This document shows positions 1 to 7,903 of a stretch of 64,000 nt of DNA, in pieces. Numbering within the stretch: the first letter of the stretch is position 1; every line of letters begins with the position of its first letter. The position numbers and the translations under genes are program-made. This DNA comes from Chloroflexi bacterium UBA4730 (GTDB taxonomy: Bacteria > Chloroflexota > Limnocylindria > P2-11E). The stretch covers positions 1-64,000 of the forward strand of contig DHJC01000038.1 in NCBI GenBank assembly GCA_002404155.1, in the 5' to 3' direction. Below the pieces are notes generated by a model that ran no database searches, was not told the DNA's origin, and saw only the letters and a program-made list of their open reading frames with translations.

Positions 1-11
1 TGCAACATCAG

Positions 12-86
12 AGCGGGAGACGGGGCTCGAACCCGCGAAACCTCGACTTTGGGAAAGTCGCGCTCTACCAACTGAGCTACTCCCGC
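12..86 (-). tRNA. tRNA-Gly (anticodon CCC)
   Basis: On the minus strand the sequence folds as a complete cloverleaf. The 7-bp acceptor stem pairs GCGGGAG (80-86 complement side) with CTCCCGC (13-19), the T-loop carries GGTTCGAGCC, and the anticodon loop reads TTCCCAA, giving anticodon CCC. The discriminator base is U, as usual for glycine tRNAs. CCA is not encoded. The HNH gene stops only 7 bases upstream on the same strand. Confidence 0.95.
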
Positions 87-93
87 GCAAACC

Positions 94-552
94 TCATTCT
101 ATTCGGCGCGACAATTTGCCCCACTTGAACTGACGCGCCGTCTTGCGCCGATGACAGTTCACGCATCGCACGTCGCATTTCTCGATCTCCTTCAGGACCG
201 AGACCCAAACTCGTCTGCTGGCAAGCCCGCCAACATCGCGAACCTTGTCAGCTGGCACTCGATGGTCGAACTCGAGCACGACGACGTCCGACTCGCCGCA
301 GTTGACGCATGGGTGCGAGAGAAACGCGTCCACGATGGCGCGGTTCGCGGCCCGGTCGCGAATGCGAGCTACCGCCGACTTTGCCTTGTAGTAGCTTAGG
401 TTCCTCTCGTAGTGCTCCTTCCCGCACTCGCGGCAGCACGGCCAGCAATACGAGCGGTACGTGCCCCTCGCGGCGTTCTTGATCGGGAACTCGTCCAGCA
501 GTTTCGCGAGCTGGCAGCGGGCGCACAGATGCAGGAGGGGCTGGTCGGACAC
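94..552 (-). CDS. HNH-type zinc-binding nuclease-like protein
   Basis: This 152-residue protein starts at GTG 552. It has an N-terminal CARC...CWPCCREC cysteine cluster (about residues 10-43), then the pattern CVNCGE (about 83), LEFDHR (about 94) and CVNCHRRKT (about 130), the usual arrangement of a zinc-stabilised HNH nuclease. FDHR would supply the catalytic His and CxxCH the second half of the motif. Such proteins are often phage- or mobile-element-associated but also occur as solitary genes. No integrase or terminase is near. It ends 7 bases before the tRNA-Gly on the same strand, so the two may be co-transcribed. Specific substrate is unknown. Confidence 0.7.
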   Translation of the reverse strand: MSDQPLLHLCARCQLAKLLDEFPIKNAARGTYRSYCWPCCRECGKEHYERNLSYYKAKSAVARIRDRAANRAIVDAFLSHPCVNCGESDVVVLEFDHRVPADKVRDVGGLASRRVWVSVLKEIEKCDVRCVNCHRRKTARQFKWGKLSRRIE

Positions 553-604
553 GGCAGCACCTGAGGTGGCGGCTGCGGTCCCTCTCCGCGCCGTGACAGA
601 CCTC

Positions 605-624
605 TATAGAACAACTATTCTATC
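605..624. promoter_or_regulatory. AT-rich inverted repeat upstream of the HNH gene
   Basis: ATAGAA (606-611) and TTCTAT (618-623) form an inverted repeat inside a short AT-rich island in otherwise GC-rich DNA. Read on the minus strand it contains TAGAAT and TATAGA, plausible -10 elements for the HNH gene about 55-70 bases downstream. This is inference from composition and symmetry only. The rest of 553-689 shows nothing else. Confidence 0.35.
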
Positions 625-689
625 CGAGAACAGGCCGCAAAGTCAGGCGAAAACGCCCGAAATCGACCTCCCGACTGCTGGCACGTCTG

Positions 690-1943
690 GTGCCTAACCG
701 AGCGCGAATGAAGCCAACGCCGCTGCCGCCGCCTGAGCCCGAGGACAAGCCGGACATCGTCGAAAGCCTGCAGCAGAGCGATCTCAAACGCTGGTCGCCG
801 CGCGGCGCCGGGCTCCCTGCGGTGTTCGACTGGTGGCCGAGCTATATCGCGATCGCCGCGCTCACGATGCTCGCCGTCCTCGCGGCGTCCCGGCTCCTCC
901 TAGAAACGCTGGTGCCGTTCGCGCACGTGCTGCTCGTGTTCTCGCTGGCCGCGGCGCTCACGTTCGCGATCTCGCCGCTCATCAGCCGTCTTGAAGACCA
1001 CATGCCGCGCACGCTCGCGGTCGCGCTCGTGTTCATCGCGCTCATCGCCACTCTCGCGGCGTTCGCGGTCCTAGTGGCACGTCCGCTCACCGCTGAAGGG
1101 CAGGGACTGGCCGACCGCATCAAGGAGTATTCCGACGCCGTGCAGGGCAAACGGCCGCTTGTCATCGGGGACCAGCCTCTGCCCACCGGTATCCAGGACC
1201 AGATCCGCGCGATCGTCGAAGCGCAGGGGCCCGACCTCGCGGCGCGCTCGGCCGGCCTGGTACTCGCGTTCCTCGTCGCCCTTGTCGACCTCGCGATCGT
1301 GCTTGTCGTCACGTTCTACCTGCTACTCGACGCGCGCCGGTTCCGCGTGCTCATCCTTCGCGCGCTCGAACCGCCGAACCGCGCCGGCGCCCGCCGCGTG
1401 TTCCACGAGATCGCGCGCGTCTTCGGCGCCTACGTGCGGAGCCAGCTCATCGTCGCGCTGTCGCTCGGCGCGCTCGTCACCGTGGTGCTCACGATCATCG
1501 GCGTCCCGTACGCCGTGCTCCTCGGCGCGTTCGCCGGGATCGTGGAGCTCGTCCCGATGCTCGGGCCGTTCCTCGGTGCGGTGCCGGCGCTCCTCATCGC
1601 GTCGACCCAGCCGTTCCCAACGGTCCTCTGGACGGCGATCGCGTTCATCGTCATCCAACAGTTCGAGAGCAACGTGCTCGTCCCACGGCTCACCGGGAAC
1701 GCGGTCGGGCTCCATCCGCTCGCCGCGATGCTCGCGCTCCTCGCCGGATTCGAGGCGGGCGGCATCGTGGGCGCGCTGTTCGCGGTGCCCATCGTCGGCG
1801 TCATCTGGGTCTTCATCTCGACCGCGGTGCTCGCCTGGCGCGGTCGCCGGCTGGATCTACAGCGTCGGCGCCGGCGAGATGCGCCGTGGCGGCCCCGCCG
1901 CAGGCGCTCCCCGTCGGGCACGGCTGGGCCGAGCTCGGTCTAG
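690..1943 (+). CDS. AI-2E family transporter (PerM/UPF0118-type permease)
   Basis: This 417-residue polytopic membrane protein has an N-terminal hydrophilic segment, a TM pair near residues 50-100, a periplasm-type loop (about 130-190), and a block of C-terminal hydrophobic helices (about 190-385). It contains the family features VVTFYLLLDARRFR and LVPMLGPFLGAVPALL. Members exchange ions or small molecules across the inner membrane, and few have proven substrates. The tail is Arg-rich. GTG at 690 and ATG at 708 are both possible starts, and neither has a clear Shine-Dalgarno sequence. It converges on the kinase gene, with 5 bases between the stop codons. Confidence 0.85.
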   Translation: MPNRARMKPTPLPPPEPEDKPDIVESLQQSDLKRWSPRGAGLPAVFDWWPSYIAIAALTMLAVLAASRLLLETLVPFAHVLLVFSLAAALTFAISPLISRLEDHMPRTLAVALVFIALIATLAAFAVLVARPLTAEGQGLADRIKEYSDAVQGKRPLVIGDQPLPTGIQDQIRAIVEAQGPDLAARSAGLVLAFLVALVDLAIVLVVTFYLLLDARRFRVLILRALEPPNRAGARRVFHEIARVFGAYVRSQLIVALSLGALVTVVLTIIGVPYAVLLGAFAGIVELVPMLGPFLGAVPALLIASTQPFPTVLWTAIAFIVIQQFESNVLVPRLTGNAVGLHPLAAMLALLAGFEAGGIVGALFAVPIVGVIWVFISTAVLAWRGRRLDLQRRRRRDAPWRPRRRRSPSGTAGPSSV

Positions 1944-1952
1944 CTAAGCTAG
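1940..1952. other. Palindrome holding the stop codons of two convergent genes
   Basis: CTAGC-TAA-GCTAG is a hyphenated palindrome. Its left arm includes the TAG stop of the permease (1941-1943) and its right arm the TAG of the kinase read on the minus strand (1949-1951). It is too short to call a terminator with confidence. Confidence 0.5.
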
Positions 1953-3979
1953 CGGACGACCGCGCGCCGGCCGGCCATGGCCGGGAGCGGCTCATCCTCG
2001 GCTTCGGGCCGCTCGGTGGCGCTGATGACAACGCTCGCCGCGATCGCGAGGATCGCACCCACGAGGGCCGCGATGAACAAGATGCCGTCCGCAGGTCGCG
2101 CCGGCGAGAACGCCAAGGGCGCCCAGATCACGAAGAGCATGTAGAGCACGGCCGCGCCGGCGCTGATGCCGATCGTCGTCGCGAAGATGTACAGCGCGAA
2201 CCAGCGCTTCGGGCGACGGAGGATCGTGTCGAACAACGAGCGGAGCAGTCGGCTCACCGTCCAGACGACGAGCGACGCGATGACCCACGTGATGATCGTG
2301 CCGATCCACGTGACGTCCGCGCCGCTGACCCGCGAAACGATCCCGGACATCTGGCTGACTAGCGTGGTCGGGTCGAGCAGATTGACGAGCGCAGCGAAGC
2401 GATCAGGGTTGTCGCTGCCCTGGAGGGCGATCACGAGTGCGCCCTTCACGTCGGCGGCGCGCGCCGGGCTGAACAAGCTTGCCTGCTCGAGCGAAAGGCC
2501 GGTCTGGACGAACGCGCCGAACGCCTGTTGCCCCGACGCGATCGCGAAGATCATCGTCATTGTTGCGCCCAAGGCGACAGTAACGACACCGCCGAGGCCG
2601 TGGATCGCGGACGCCGCGAGCACGAGGGTCGGCGCGAGCCCGAACGGCGCCGTGGCCGGCATCGCGATGGCCATCGCCGTGCGTTCGGCCGACACGTCGC
2701 GCAGCCAGAGCCACAGCCCTATCACCGCCCAGATGACCGCGAGCCCTGGGACGAACAGGAAGAGCAGCGTGAACTCGAGGACCCACCCGATGGTGAGCGC
2801 GAGCCCGAGCTGGCCCGCGAATCCGACGACGAGCACGAGACTTGCGCCGAGGAGGGCGGGGATCAGCCCGAAGCCGGCCAGCACGGTGAGGCCGAATAGC
2901 GGCAACGCGGCGAGGACGCCGTAGAAGGCGCGCCGGATCGGCTGCCCGTACTTGTTGAGGAGCGCGACGACCGGGCTCTGTTCGACGCGCGGCACGAAGC
3001 CTCGAAGCGGCTCGGTCATCACGTTCGGGGCGTAGCTGTCGAAGCCATGGAGTGCCGTGGTCACTGCCGCGTCCTGTGAGTGCAGCGTGGTGGTGAGCGC
3101 GTCACTGATCTCCGTGGCCTTGTGGTAGCGAAGCGCCGGATCCTTCGCGAGCGCCTTGAGGACGATGGTGTCGACGTCCTTCGGCAGCGATGGGCGCAGG
3201 TGGCTCGGTGGCACCGGCGGGCGCACGACGTGGTCGCGCAGCAGCACGGCCGCGTTCGCGCTCGTGAACGGCGGCTTGCCCACCAGCATCTCGTAGACCA
3301 CGAGGCCCAGGCCATAGATGTCCGACGCGACGGACGCCGGCCGGCCCTCGACGCGCTCCGGCGCGACGTAGAGCGCGGTCGCGAAGAGCTGCGGTGAATC
3401 CGAGTCCTCGGCCGGTTGGCGCGCGATGCCGAAGTCGCAGATCTTGGGCAGGTCGTTCTGGTCGAGCAGGATGTTCGACGGCTTCAGATCCGCGTGCACG
3501 ATGCCCCGCGAGTGCGCGAAGGCGAGTCCGCCCGCGATCCCGTCGGTGAGCCGCACGGCGTCCGCGAGCGGCAGCGCGCCGGATCGCTCGATGCGTTGCT
3601 TTAGCGACGAGCCGGCCACGTACTCCATGACGATGAACGGCAGCCCATCGACCTCGCCGACGTCGAAGACGCCGACGATGTTCGGGTGGGAGAGCTGCGC
3701 GAGGGCGCGGGCTTCCTTGACGAATAGCTTGCGCAGCGTGCCGTCGGCCGCCGCCTGTGGGTCGAGCACCTTGATCGCGACCTCGCGACCGAGCGCGGTG
3801 TCCTGGGCGAGGTAGACCTGCGACGAACCACCGGCGCCGATCGGCTCCAGGATGCGGTAACGCTGATCGAGGATGCGATCCACTGCCAGCTCCGTACCCC
3901 GTCGTGTTCTATCGACGCTAGGGCTGTTAACGATAGCGCCGCCCTTGCGGTCGAATGCGTTGAGCAACGGGTTCCCCAT
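1949..3979 (-). CDS. Membrane Ser/Thr protein kinase (PknB/Hanks type) with C-terminal multi-TM domain
   Basis: This 676-residue protein has a Hanks-type kinase domain at about residues 41-300: glycine loop GAGGSSQVY, catalytic Lys70 in VAIK, HADLKPSN with Asp164, DFG at 182-184 and APERVEG. The Arg that normally precedes the catalytic Asp is Ala, so it is a non-RD kinase. The second half (about 350-660) carries two clusters of hydrophobic helices resembling Yip1/DUF-type membrane domains rather than the extracellular PASTA repeats of PknB. A Shine-Dalgarno-like GAGGGA sits 6 bases before ATG 3979. Substrates are unknown. Confidence 0.9.
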   Translation of the reverse strand: MGNPLLNAFDRKGGAIVNSPSVDRTRRGTELAVDRILDQRYRILEPIGAGGSSQVYLAQDTALGREVAIKVLDPQAAADGTLRKLFVKEARALAQLSHPNIVGVFDVGEVDGLPFIVMEYVAGSSLKQRIERSGALPLADAVRLTDGIAGGLAFAHSRGIVHADLKPSNILLDQNDLPKICDFGIARQPAEDSDSPQLFATALYVAPERVEGRPASVASDIYGLGLVVYEMLVGKPPFTSANAAVLLRDHVVRPPVPPSHLRPSLPKDVDTIVLKALAKDPALRYHKATEISDALTTTLHSQDAAVTTALHGFDSYAPNVMTEPLRGFVPRVEQSPVVALLNKYGQPIRRAFYGVLAALPLFGLTVLAGFGLIPALLGASLVLVVGFAGQLGLALTIGWVLEFTLLFLFVPGLAVIWAVIGLWLWLRDVSAERTAMAIAMPATAPFGLAPTLVLAASAIHGLGGVVTVALGATMTMIFAIASGQQAFGAFVQTGLSLEQASLFSPARAADVKGALVIALQGSDNPDRFAALVNLLDPTTLVSQMSGIVSRVSGADVTWIGTIITWVIASLVVWTVSRLLRSLFDTILRRPKRWFALYIFATTIGISAGAAVLYMLFVIWAPLAFSPARPADGILFIAALVGAILAIAASVVISATERPEAEDEPLPAMAGRRAVVR

Positions 3980-4119
3980 CGTGTTCCCTCGCCGCGCGTC
4001 GCGTTGATCCCCCGAATGAACGGAAGGTGAGCATGCGCGTTATTTCGAGGCGGAAAGCCCGGTCCTAGGACGTTCGACGCGGTCAACGAGACCGCTTCGA
4101 TACGCCGCGGTCCAGTGCC

Positions 4120-4770
4120 TTACGACTTGGGAGTGGGGGTCGGCTTTACTGGCGCCAGCGGGCGTGGGAGCACCGGGTTCGTGAACGAACGGCTCACAAA
4201 GGTCGCGATCTCAGCCGCGATCTTGGGTTTCAGCGTCGCAGCCTGATCCGCGGTGAGCTTCGTTGCCGCGACGGCCTGATCGAGCCTGTCGTTCGCGGCC
4301 TTCGTCAGCGTCTCGATGAGACCCGTGGAGCTCTTGCCTTGCGCCGAAAGCCCGTTCGCGACGTCGGCGACGCTCTTGCCGTCGCGCAGCTGCGTGACCA
4401 GCGTCTTCAGGTCCATGCCGAGGTAGTCGCTCGCCGCCTTCGTCAGGTCACCGACGAACGACATCACGCCCGGGACGCTCGGTCGGGCCGGTTTCACGTT
4501 CGGCCGCGGAGTCGGCTCGGCGTCCTTGATCGCTTGGACGACCGCATCCTCTTGCGCCTGCGTGATCGTGCCCTTGGCGACGAGCCCATCGAGGACCGCC
4601 TTCAGCTTGTCCTTCGGTCCACTTCTCTCGGCCAAGCCCGCGGTCGGGCCGCCGACGGTCGCTCCGTCCGAGCTCGCGAACGGCTGGAAGCCCGCGAGGG
4701 CGACCCCGCCGACCAATGCTGTCGTGAAGGCCGCGGCGGCGATCACCAGCGGCCACCTGTTACCCGTCAT
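4120..4770 (-). CDS. Secreted or membrane-anchored helical protein of unknown function
   Basis: This protein has about 216 residues starting at ATG 4770, which is preceded by a strong AAGGGAGG Shine-Dalgarno. An in-frame ATG at 4818 lacks one. The N-terminus is positively charged then hydrophobic (WPLVIAAAAFTTALVGGVAL), a signal peptide or anchor. The rest consists of repeated amphipathic helices with KxxLD/xxLxxKGTITQAQ-like pieces, a pattern common in actinobacterial and chloroflexal envelope proteins that resemble DUF-type spore-associated helices. Proline-rich linkers lie around residues 95-110 and at the C-terminus. It is divergent to glgA. No function can be assigned. Confidence 0.65.
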   Translation of the reverse strand: MTGNRWPLVIAAAAFTTALVGGVALAGFQPFASSDGATVGGPTAGLAERSGPKDKLKAVLDGLVAKGTITQAQEDAVVQAIKDAEPTPRPNVKPARPSVPGVMSFVGDLTKAASDYLGMDLKTLVTQLRDGKSVADVANGLSAQGKSSTGLIETLTKAANDRLDQAVAATKLTADQAATLKPKIAAEIATFVSRSFTNPVLPRPLAPVKPTPTPKS

Positions 4771-4887
4771 CTCCGCCCTCCCTTGAACGCGCGTGTCCTG
4801 TATATCAGTCAACGCCATCAGCGGGTTTCCGTCGCGGCCCAGCGGGGCCGGCGTGCGCGGTTCTTACGAACTCTTGACAATCTCCGC

Positions 4888-6315
4888 GTGCCCTCCCTCA
4901 TCGCGCCGAAGGCGCAGCTCCGCGTCGCCTTTGCGGCCGCCGAGGCCGCCCCGTTCGCCAAGGTCGGCGGGCTCGCCGACGTGGCGGGGTCCCTCCCGCA
5001 GGCCCTCGCGCGACTCGGCTGCGAGGTCACGCTGTACGTCCCGCTGCACGGGACGATCGACCGCGCGAAGTCGGGCATCCCCGCCGCGGGTGCGGAGCGG
5101 TCGGTCAGCTATGGCGCCTCGCACGTCCGGGTCGCGTACCCGTCCATCGAGCGTGACGGCGTCCGCGTCGTGTTCGTCGCCAACAAGCGTGTCGGACGAG
5201 ACAAGGTCTACGGCGCGCCCGACGACGCGAAGCGCTACGCGTTCTTCTGCCGTTCGGTCGCCGCGGCGATCGAGGACGAGCCCGCGGACATCGTGCACGC
5301 CCACGACTGGCATGCGGCGCTCCTCGTCCCGATGATCGGACGCAGGGTCGCCACCATCTTCACGATCCACAACCTCGCGTACCAAGGGAAGACGTCCGCG
5401 GAGATCCTCGCGCCGGTGGGCCTCGTGAAGACGCGAATCTCCGTCGAGAAGCCCGGCGAGTGCAACCCGATGGCCCGCGCCATCGCGCGGGCCGACATCG
5501 TGAGCACCGTCAGTCCGGGCTACGCGAAGGAGATCCTCACGCCCGAGTTCGGCGAAGGGCTCGAGGGACTGCTGCAGCAACGCAAGGCCGACGTGCGCGG
5601 GATCGTCAATGGCATCGACACCGAATTCTTCGATCCGGCGACCGATCCGCACATCGCCGCTAACTACTCGGCGGAGGACCGGCGGGGCAAGGCTCAGTGC
5701 AAGGCCGCCCTTCAGACCGAGGGCGGGCTTCGCGTCGACGCCGAGACGCCCGTCCTCGGGGTCATCGGCCGGCTGGTCGAGCAGAAGGGGATCGACCTGC
5801 TCACCGCCGTCGCCCCCGATCTCCTCGAAGGTGGCGCGCAGCTCGTGGTGCTCGGCAGCGGTGATCCCGCGTACGAGGAGCGGTGGCGGAAGCTGCGCGA
5901 GCGCTATCCGTCGCGGCTCTTCCTCACGCTCGGCTTCGACGCCGCGCTCGCGCAGCGCATCTACGCGGGCTGCGATCTCTTCCTGATGCCATCGCGGTTC
6001 GAGCCCTGCGGATTGGGGCAGCTCATCTCCCTCCGTTACGGGACGATCCCCGTCGTGCGCGCAGTCGGCGGCCTTGCCGACACGGTGCGTGACGTCGACG
6101 AGGATCCGCGGGCGGGGAACGGGTTCTCGTTCAGGCAGTACGACCGCGCCGCGTTCTCCGGTGCGCTGGCACGCGCGCTCCGCGCGTTCCGCCGGGATGG
6201 CGACCTGTGGAACGAGCTGCGCGGCCGCGCGATGCACGAGGACCATTCGTGGACGGCGTCGGCCAAGCAGTACCTCGACATGTACCGGCTCGCGCACAAG
6301 CGGCATCGCGAGTGA
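4888..6315 (+). CDS. glgA: Glycogen synthase (ADP-glucose type, GT5)
   Basis: This 475-residue protein, close to the usual 470-480, starts at GTG 4888 and extends ADP-glucose-derived chains onto glycogen in the cytoplasm. Near the N-terminus KVGGLADVAGSLP is the diagnostic KxGGL nucleotide-sugar-binding motif. HAHDWHAALL (about 133) and the C-terminal PSRFEPCGLGQL with its catalytic Glu (about 370) complete the GT5 pattern. The frame stays open far upstream, but family alignment places the start here. The stop overlaps the next gene by GTGA, so the two are probably co-translated. No glgB or glgC is nearby, although a GH15 glucoamylase lies at 45-47 kb. Confidence 0.95.
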   Translation: MPSLIAPKAQLRVAFAAAEAAPFAKVGGLADVAGSLPQALARLGCEVTLYVPLHGTIDRAKSGIPAAGAERSVSYGASHVRVAYPSIERDGVRVVFVANKRVGRDKVYGAPDDAKRYAFFCRSVAAAIEDEPADIVHAHDWHAALLVPMIGRRVATIFTIHNLAYQGKTSAEILAPVGLVKTRISVEKPGECNPMARAIARADIVSTVSPGYAKEILTPEFGEGLEGLLQQRKADVRGIVNGIDTEFFDPATDPHIAANYSAEDRRGKAQCKAALQTEGGLRVDAETPVLGVIGRLVEQKGIDLLTAVAPDLLEGGAQLVVLGSGDPAYEERWRKLRERYPSRLFLTLGFDAALAQRIYAGCDLFLMPSRFEPCGLGQLISLRYGTIPVVRAVGGLADTVRDVDEDPRAGNGFSFRQYDRAAFSGALARALRAFRRDGDLWNELRGRAMHEDHSWTASAKQYLDMYRLAHKRHRE

Positions 6316-7400
6316 GCATCGTCGAGCTCGAGGAGCGCATCGCCGGGCTGCCGCCAGAGGCAAGAGCGGCCGCGGAGCGGATCCTCTCGGTGAGCACGAC
6401 GACCGGCACGCTCGTCGCGCCCGATGAGATGCGGCCCTGGATCGAGAAGCTCTTCGGCTCCGTCGACTCCGTGACGTCGCAGCGCATCGTGCGGGTCACC
6501 GATCGCGTCACCCTGGAGGGCGCTCTGTTCAACGAGCTGCGCGCGAGACGGCCGATGTCGGTCCCCGAAAAGAGCGGTGCGGAGGTCGCCGAGACGATCC
6601 GGTCCTCGGAGAACGATCCGTTCTGCCATCCCGAAACGGGCACGCCCGCCGACGACTTCGGTCGCATCTCCGGCTCGCTCGGTGTGACCGCGTCGAACGT
6701 CGCGAAGTACGACGGTAATCACGGTGTGCTCATCTTCAACGCGCACGACCCGCTCGCTCCGATGGACGCCGCCGCCATCGCCGATCACTTCGCGACGGCG
6801 CGCAAGTGGGCCGAGGCGGCGTTCGCGAGCGACCCGGTCGCGCCGTACTACTTCCTGATGTGGAACTGCCTCTGGCGCGCCGGCGGCTCGATCGTGCATG
6901 GCCACATGCAGATGACCACCACCCGGGGCATGCATTACCCCAAGGTGGAACGGCTCCGGCAGGCGGCACTCGCCTACGACGCCCAGCACAAGCGCGACTA
7001 CTTCGACGACCTTTGGCTGGTGCATGACGCCCTCGGTCTCGGCGTCACCGTCGATGGCGCGCGGGTCTTTGCCTCGCTCACCCCCGTGAAGGAGCGCGAG
7101 CTCGTCGTGCTGGGCGCCCCCGGGGCGAACGAGGGGACCATCGCGGCGGGCGTGAGCCGCGCCCTCGCGGCGCTCCGGTCCGTGGGAGTGGTCGCGCACG
7201 ACCTCGCGCTCTATCTCCCGCCGCTCGCCGCGGACGGGATGGACTGGCGGCGGTTCCCCGCCATGGCCCGGTTGGTCGACCGTGGCGACCCGGCCAACCG
7301 GACGTGCGATATCGGGTCAATGGAGCTCTACGCCGCGAGCGTCATCGCCTCCGATCCGTTCGCCATCGCGGGCTCGTTACAGGCGACCGCCGAACGCTGA
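6312..7400 (+). CDS. GalT-like HIT-superfamily nucleotidyltransferase
   Basis: This 362-residue protein starts at GTG 6312, which overlaps the glgA stop. The core SIVHGHMQMTTTRG (about 197-210) is the HxHxQ-type active site of the galactose-1-phosphate uridylyltransferase / ADP-sugar phosphorylase branch of the HIT superfamily, with HGH in place of HPHGQ. SENDPFCHPE and NHGVLIFNAHDP match the substrate-side strands of GalT folds. It is translationally coupled to glycogen synthase, so a role in sugar-nucleotide turnover (for instance ADP-glucose or glucose-1-phosphate release) is a reasonable inference. True GalT activity is not shown by the sequence. Confidence 0.7.
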   Translation: MSIVELEERIAGLPPEARAAAERILSVSTTTGTLVAPDEMRPWIEKLFGSVDSVTSQRIVRVTDRVTLEGALFNELRARRPMSVPEKSGAEVAETIRSSENDPFCHPETGTPADDFGRISGSLGVTASNVAKYDGNHGVLIFNAHDPLAPMDAAAIADHFATARKWAEAAFASDPVAPYYFLMWNCLWRAGGSIVHGHMQMTTTRGMHYPKVERLRQAALAYDAQHKRDYFDDLWLVHDALGLGVTVDGARVFASLTPVKERELVVLGAPGANEGTIAAGVSRALAALRSVGVVAHDLALYLPPLAADGMDWRRFPAMARLVDRGDPANRTCDIGSMELYAASVIASDPFAIAGSLQATAER

Positions 7401-7418
7401 ACGGACACCAGTGGGCTA

Positions 7419-7448
7419 TTGACGGTCACTTCGCGGCGGTTGTACGGT
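7419..7448 (+). promoter_or_regulatory. Promoter TTGACG-N18-TACGGT, leaderless-type
   Basis: TTGACG (7419-7424) and TACGGT (7443-7448) are separated by 18 bases, and the ATG of the next gene follows 8 bases after the -10. The transcript would start at or within a few bases of the start codon, and no Shine-Dalgarno is visible. Confidence 0.6.
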
Positions 7449-7456
7449 CGCGGCTG

Positions 7457-7903
7457 ATGGCTGACGCCACTTTCGTCTCGAGACGCGACAACGCGTTCCG
7501 CGAGTTCCCACCGGCGTCGGCCCAGCTGGCCGTGATCATCCCCTTTTACGGCGACCTCACCGTCTGGGTCCGCAAAGGGCAGGACACCGGCTGGCAGTTC
7601 CCGACGAGCACCCGCCGCTCCGGCGAAACGATCCTCGAGGTCGCCAAACGCGAGCTCTGGGATTCAGCCCGGATCGTCGCCTCCAAGCTCGACCTCCTCG
7701 GCGCCATCCGCTCCACCGACCCGAAGCCCTCCACCTCCTACGTGTACACCTGCGATGTGCGGCACGTCCCGTGGGCCTACGAGATCCCGGAAGACGTCGC
7801 CGAGATCGGCGTCTTCACGCGTACGCCTCGCCCGCTCGCCTCCGATTGGAGTGAGGTCGTGCTCGAGGCGGCGATCCGCGCACGACGGACCGGGCTCCGC
7901 TAG
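7457..7903 (+). CDS. Nudix-fold protein with a degenerate Nudix box
   Basis: This 148-residue protein starts at ATG 7457, placed by the promoter just upstream. The fold pattern is Nudix-like (strand AVIIPFYGDLTVWVRKG, then TGWQFPTSTRRSGE and a helix ending in AKRELWDSA). The consensus REUxEExGU is replaced by RELWDSARI, so the two metal-binding glutamates and the following glycine are missing. Classical pyrophosphohydrolase activity is therefore doubtful. The C-terminal half has VYTCDV and EDVAEIGVF as in Nudix proteins. It may be a binding or regulatory version, as in some Nudix transcription regulators. Confidence 0.65.
   Translation: MADATFVSRRDNAFREFPPASAQLAVIIPFYGDLTVWVRKGQDTGWQFPTSTRRSGETILEVAKRELWDSARIVASKLDLLGAIRSTDPKPSTSYVYTCDVRHVPWAYEIPEDVAEIGVFTRTPRPLASDWSEVVLEAAIRARRTGLR

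Noticed and set aside
1971..1984. CCGGCCATGGCCGG palindrome as a regulatory site
   Set aside because: It lies inside the coding end of the kinase gene (PAMAG), and GC-rich palindromes of this kind are expected here.
4874..4879. TTGACA just before glgA as a -35 element
   Set aside because: It lies only 9 bases from the start codon, so the matching -10 would fall inside the coding region.
4864..6363. Long antisense ORF (499 codons) opposite glgA
   Set aside because: Arg/Asp/Glu-rich composition of a GC-rich shadow frame with no family-like motifs, and glgA is certain.
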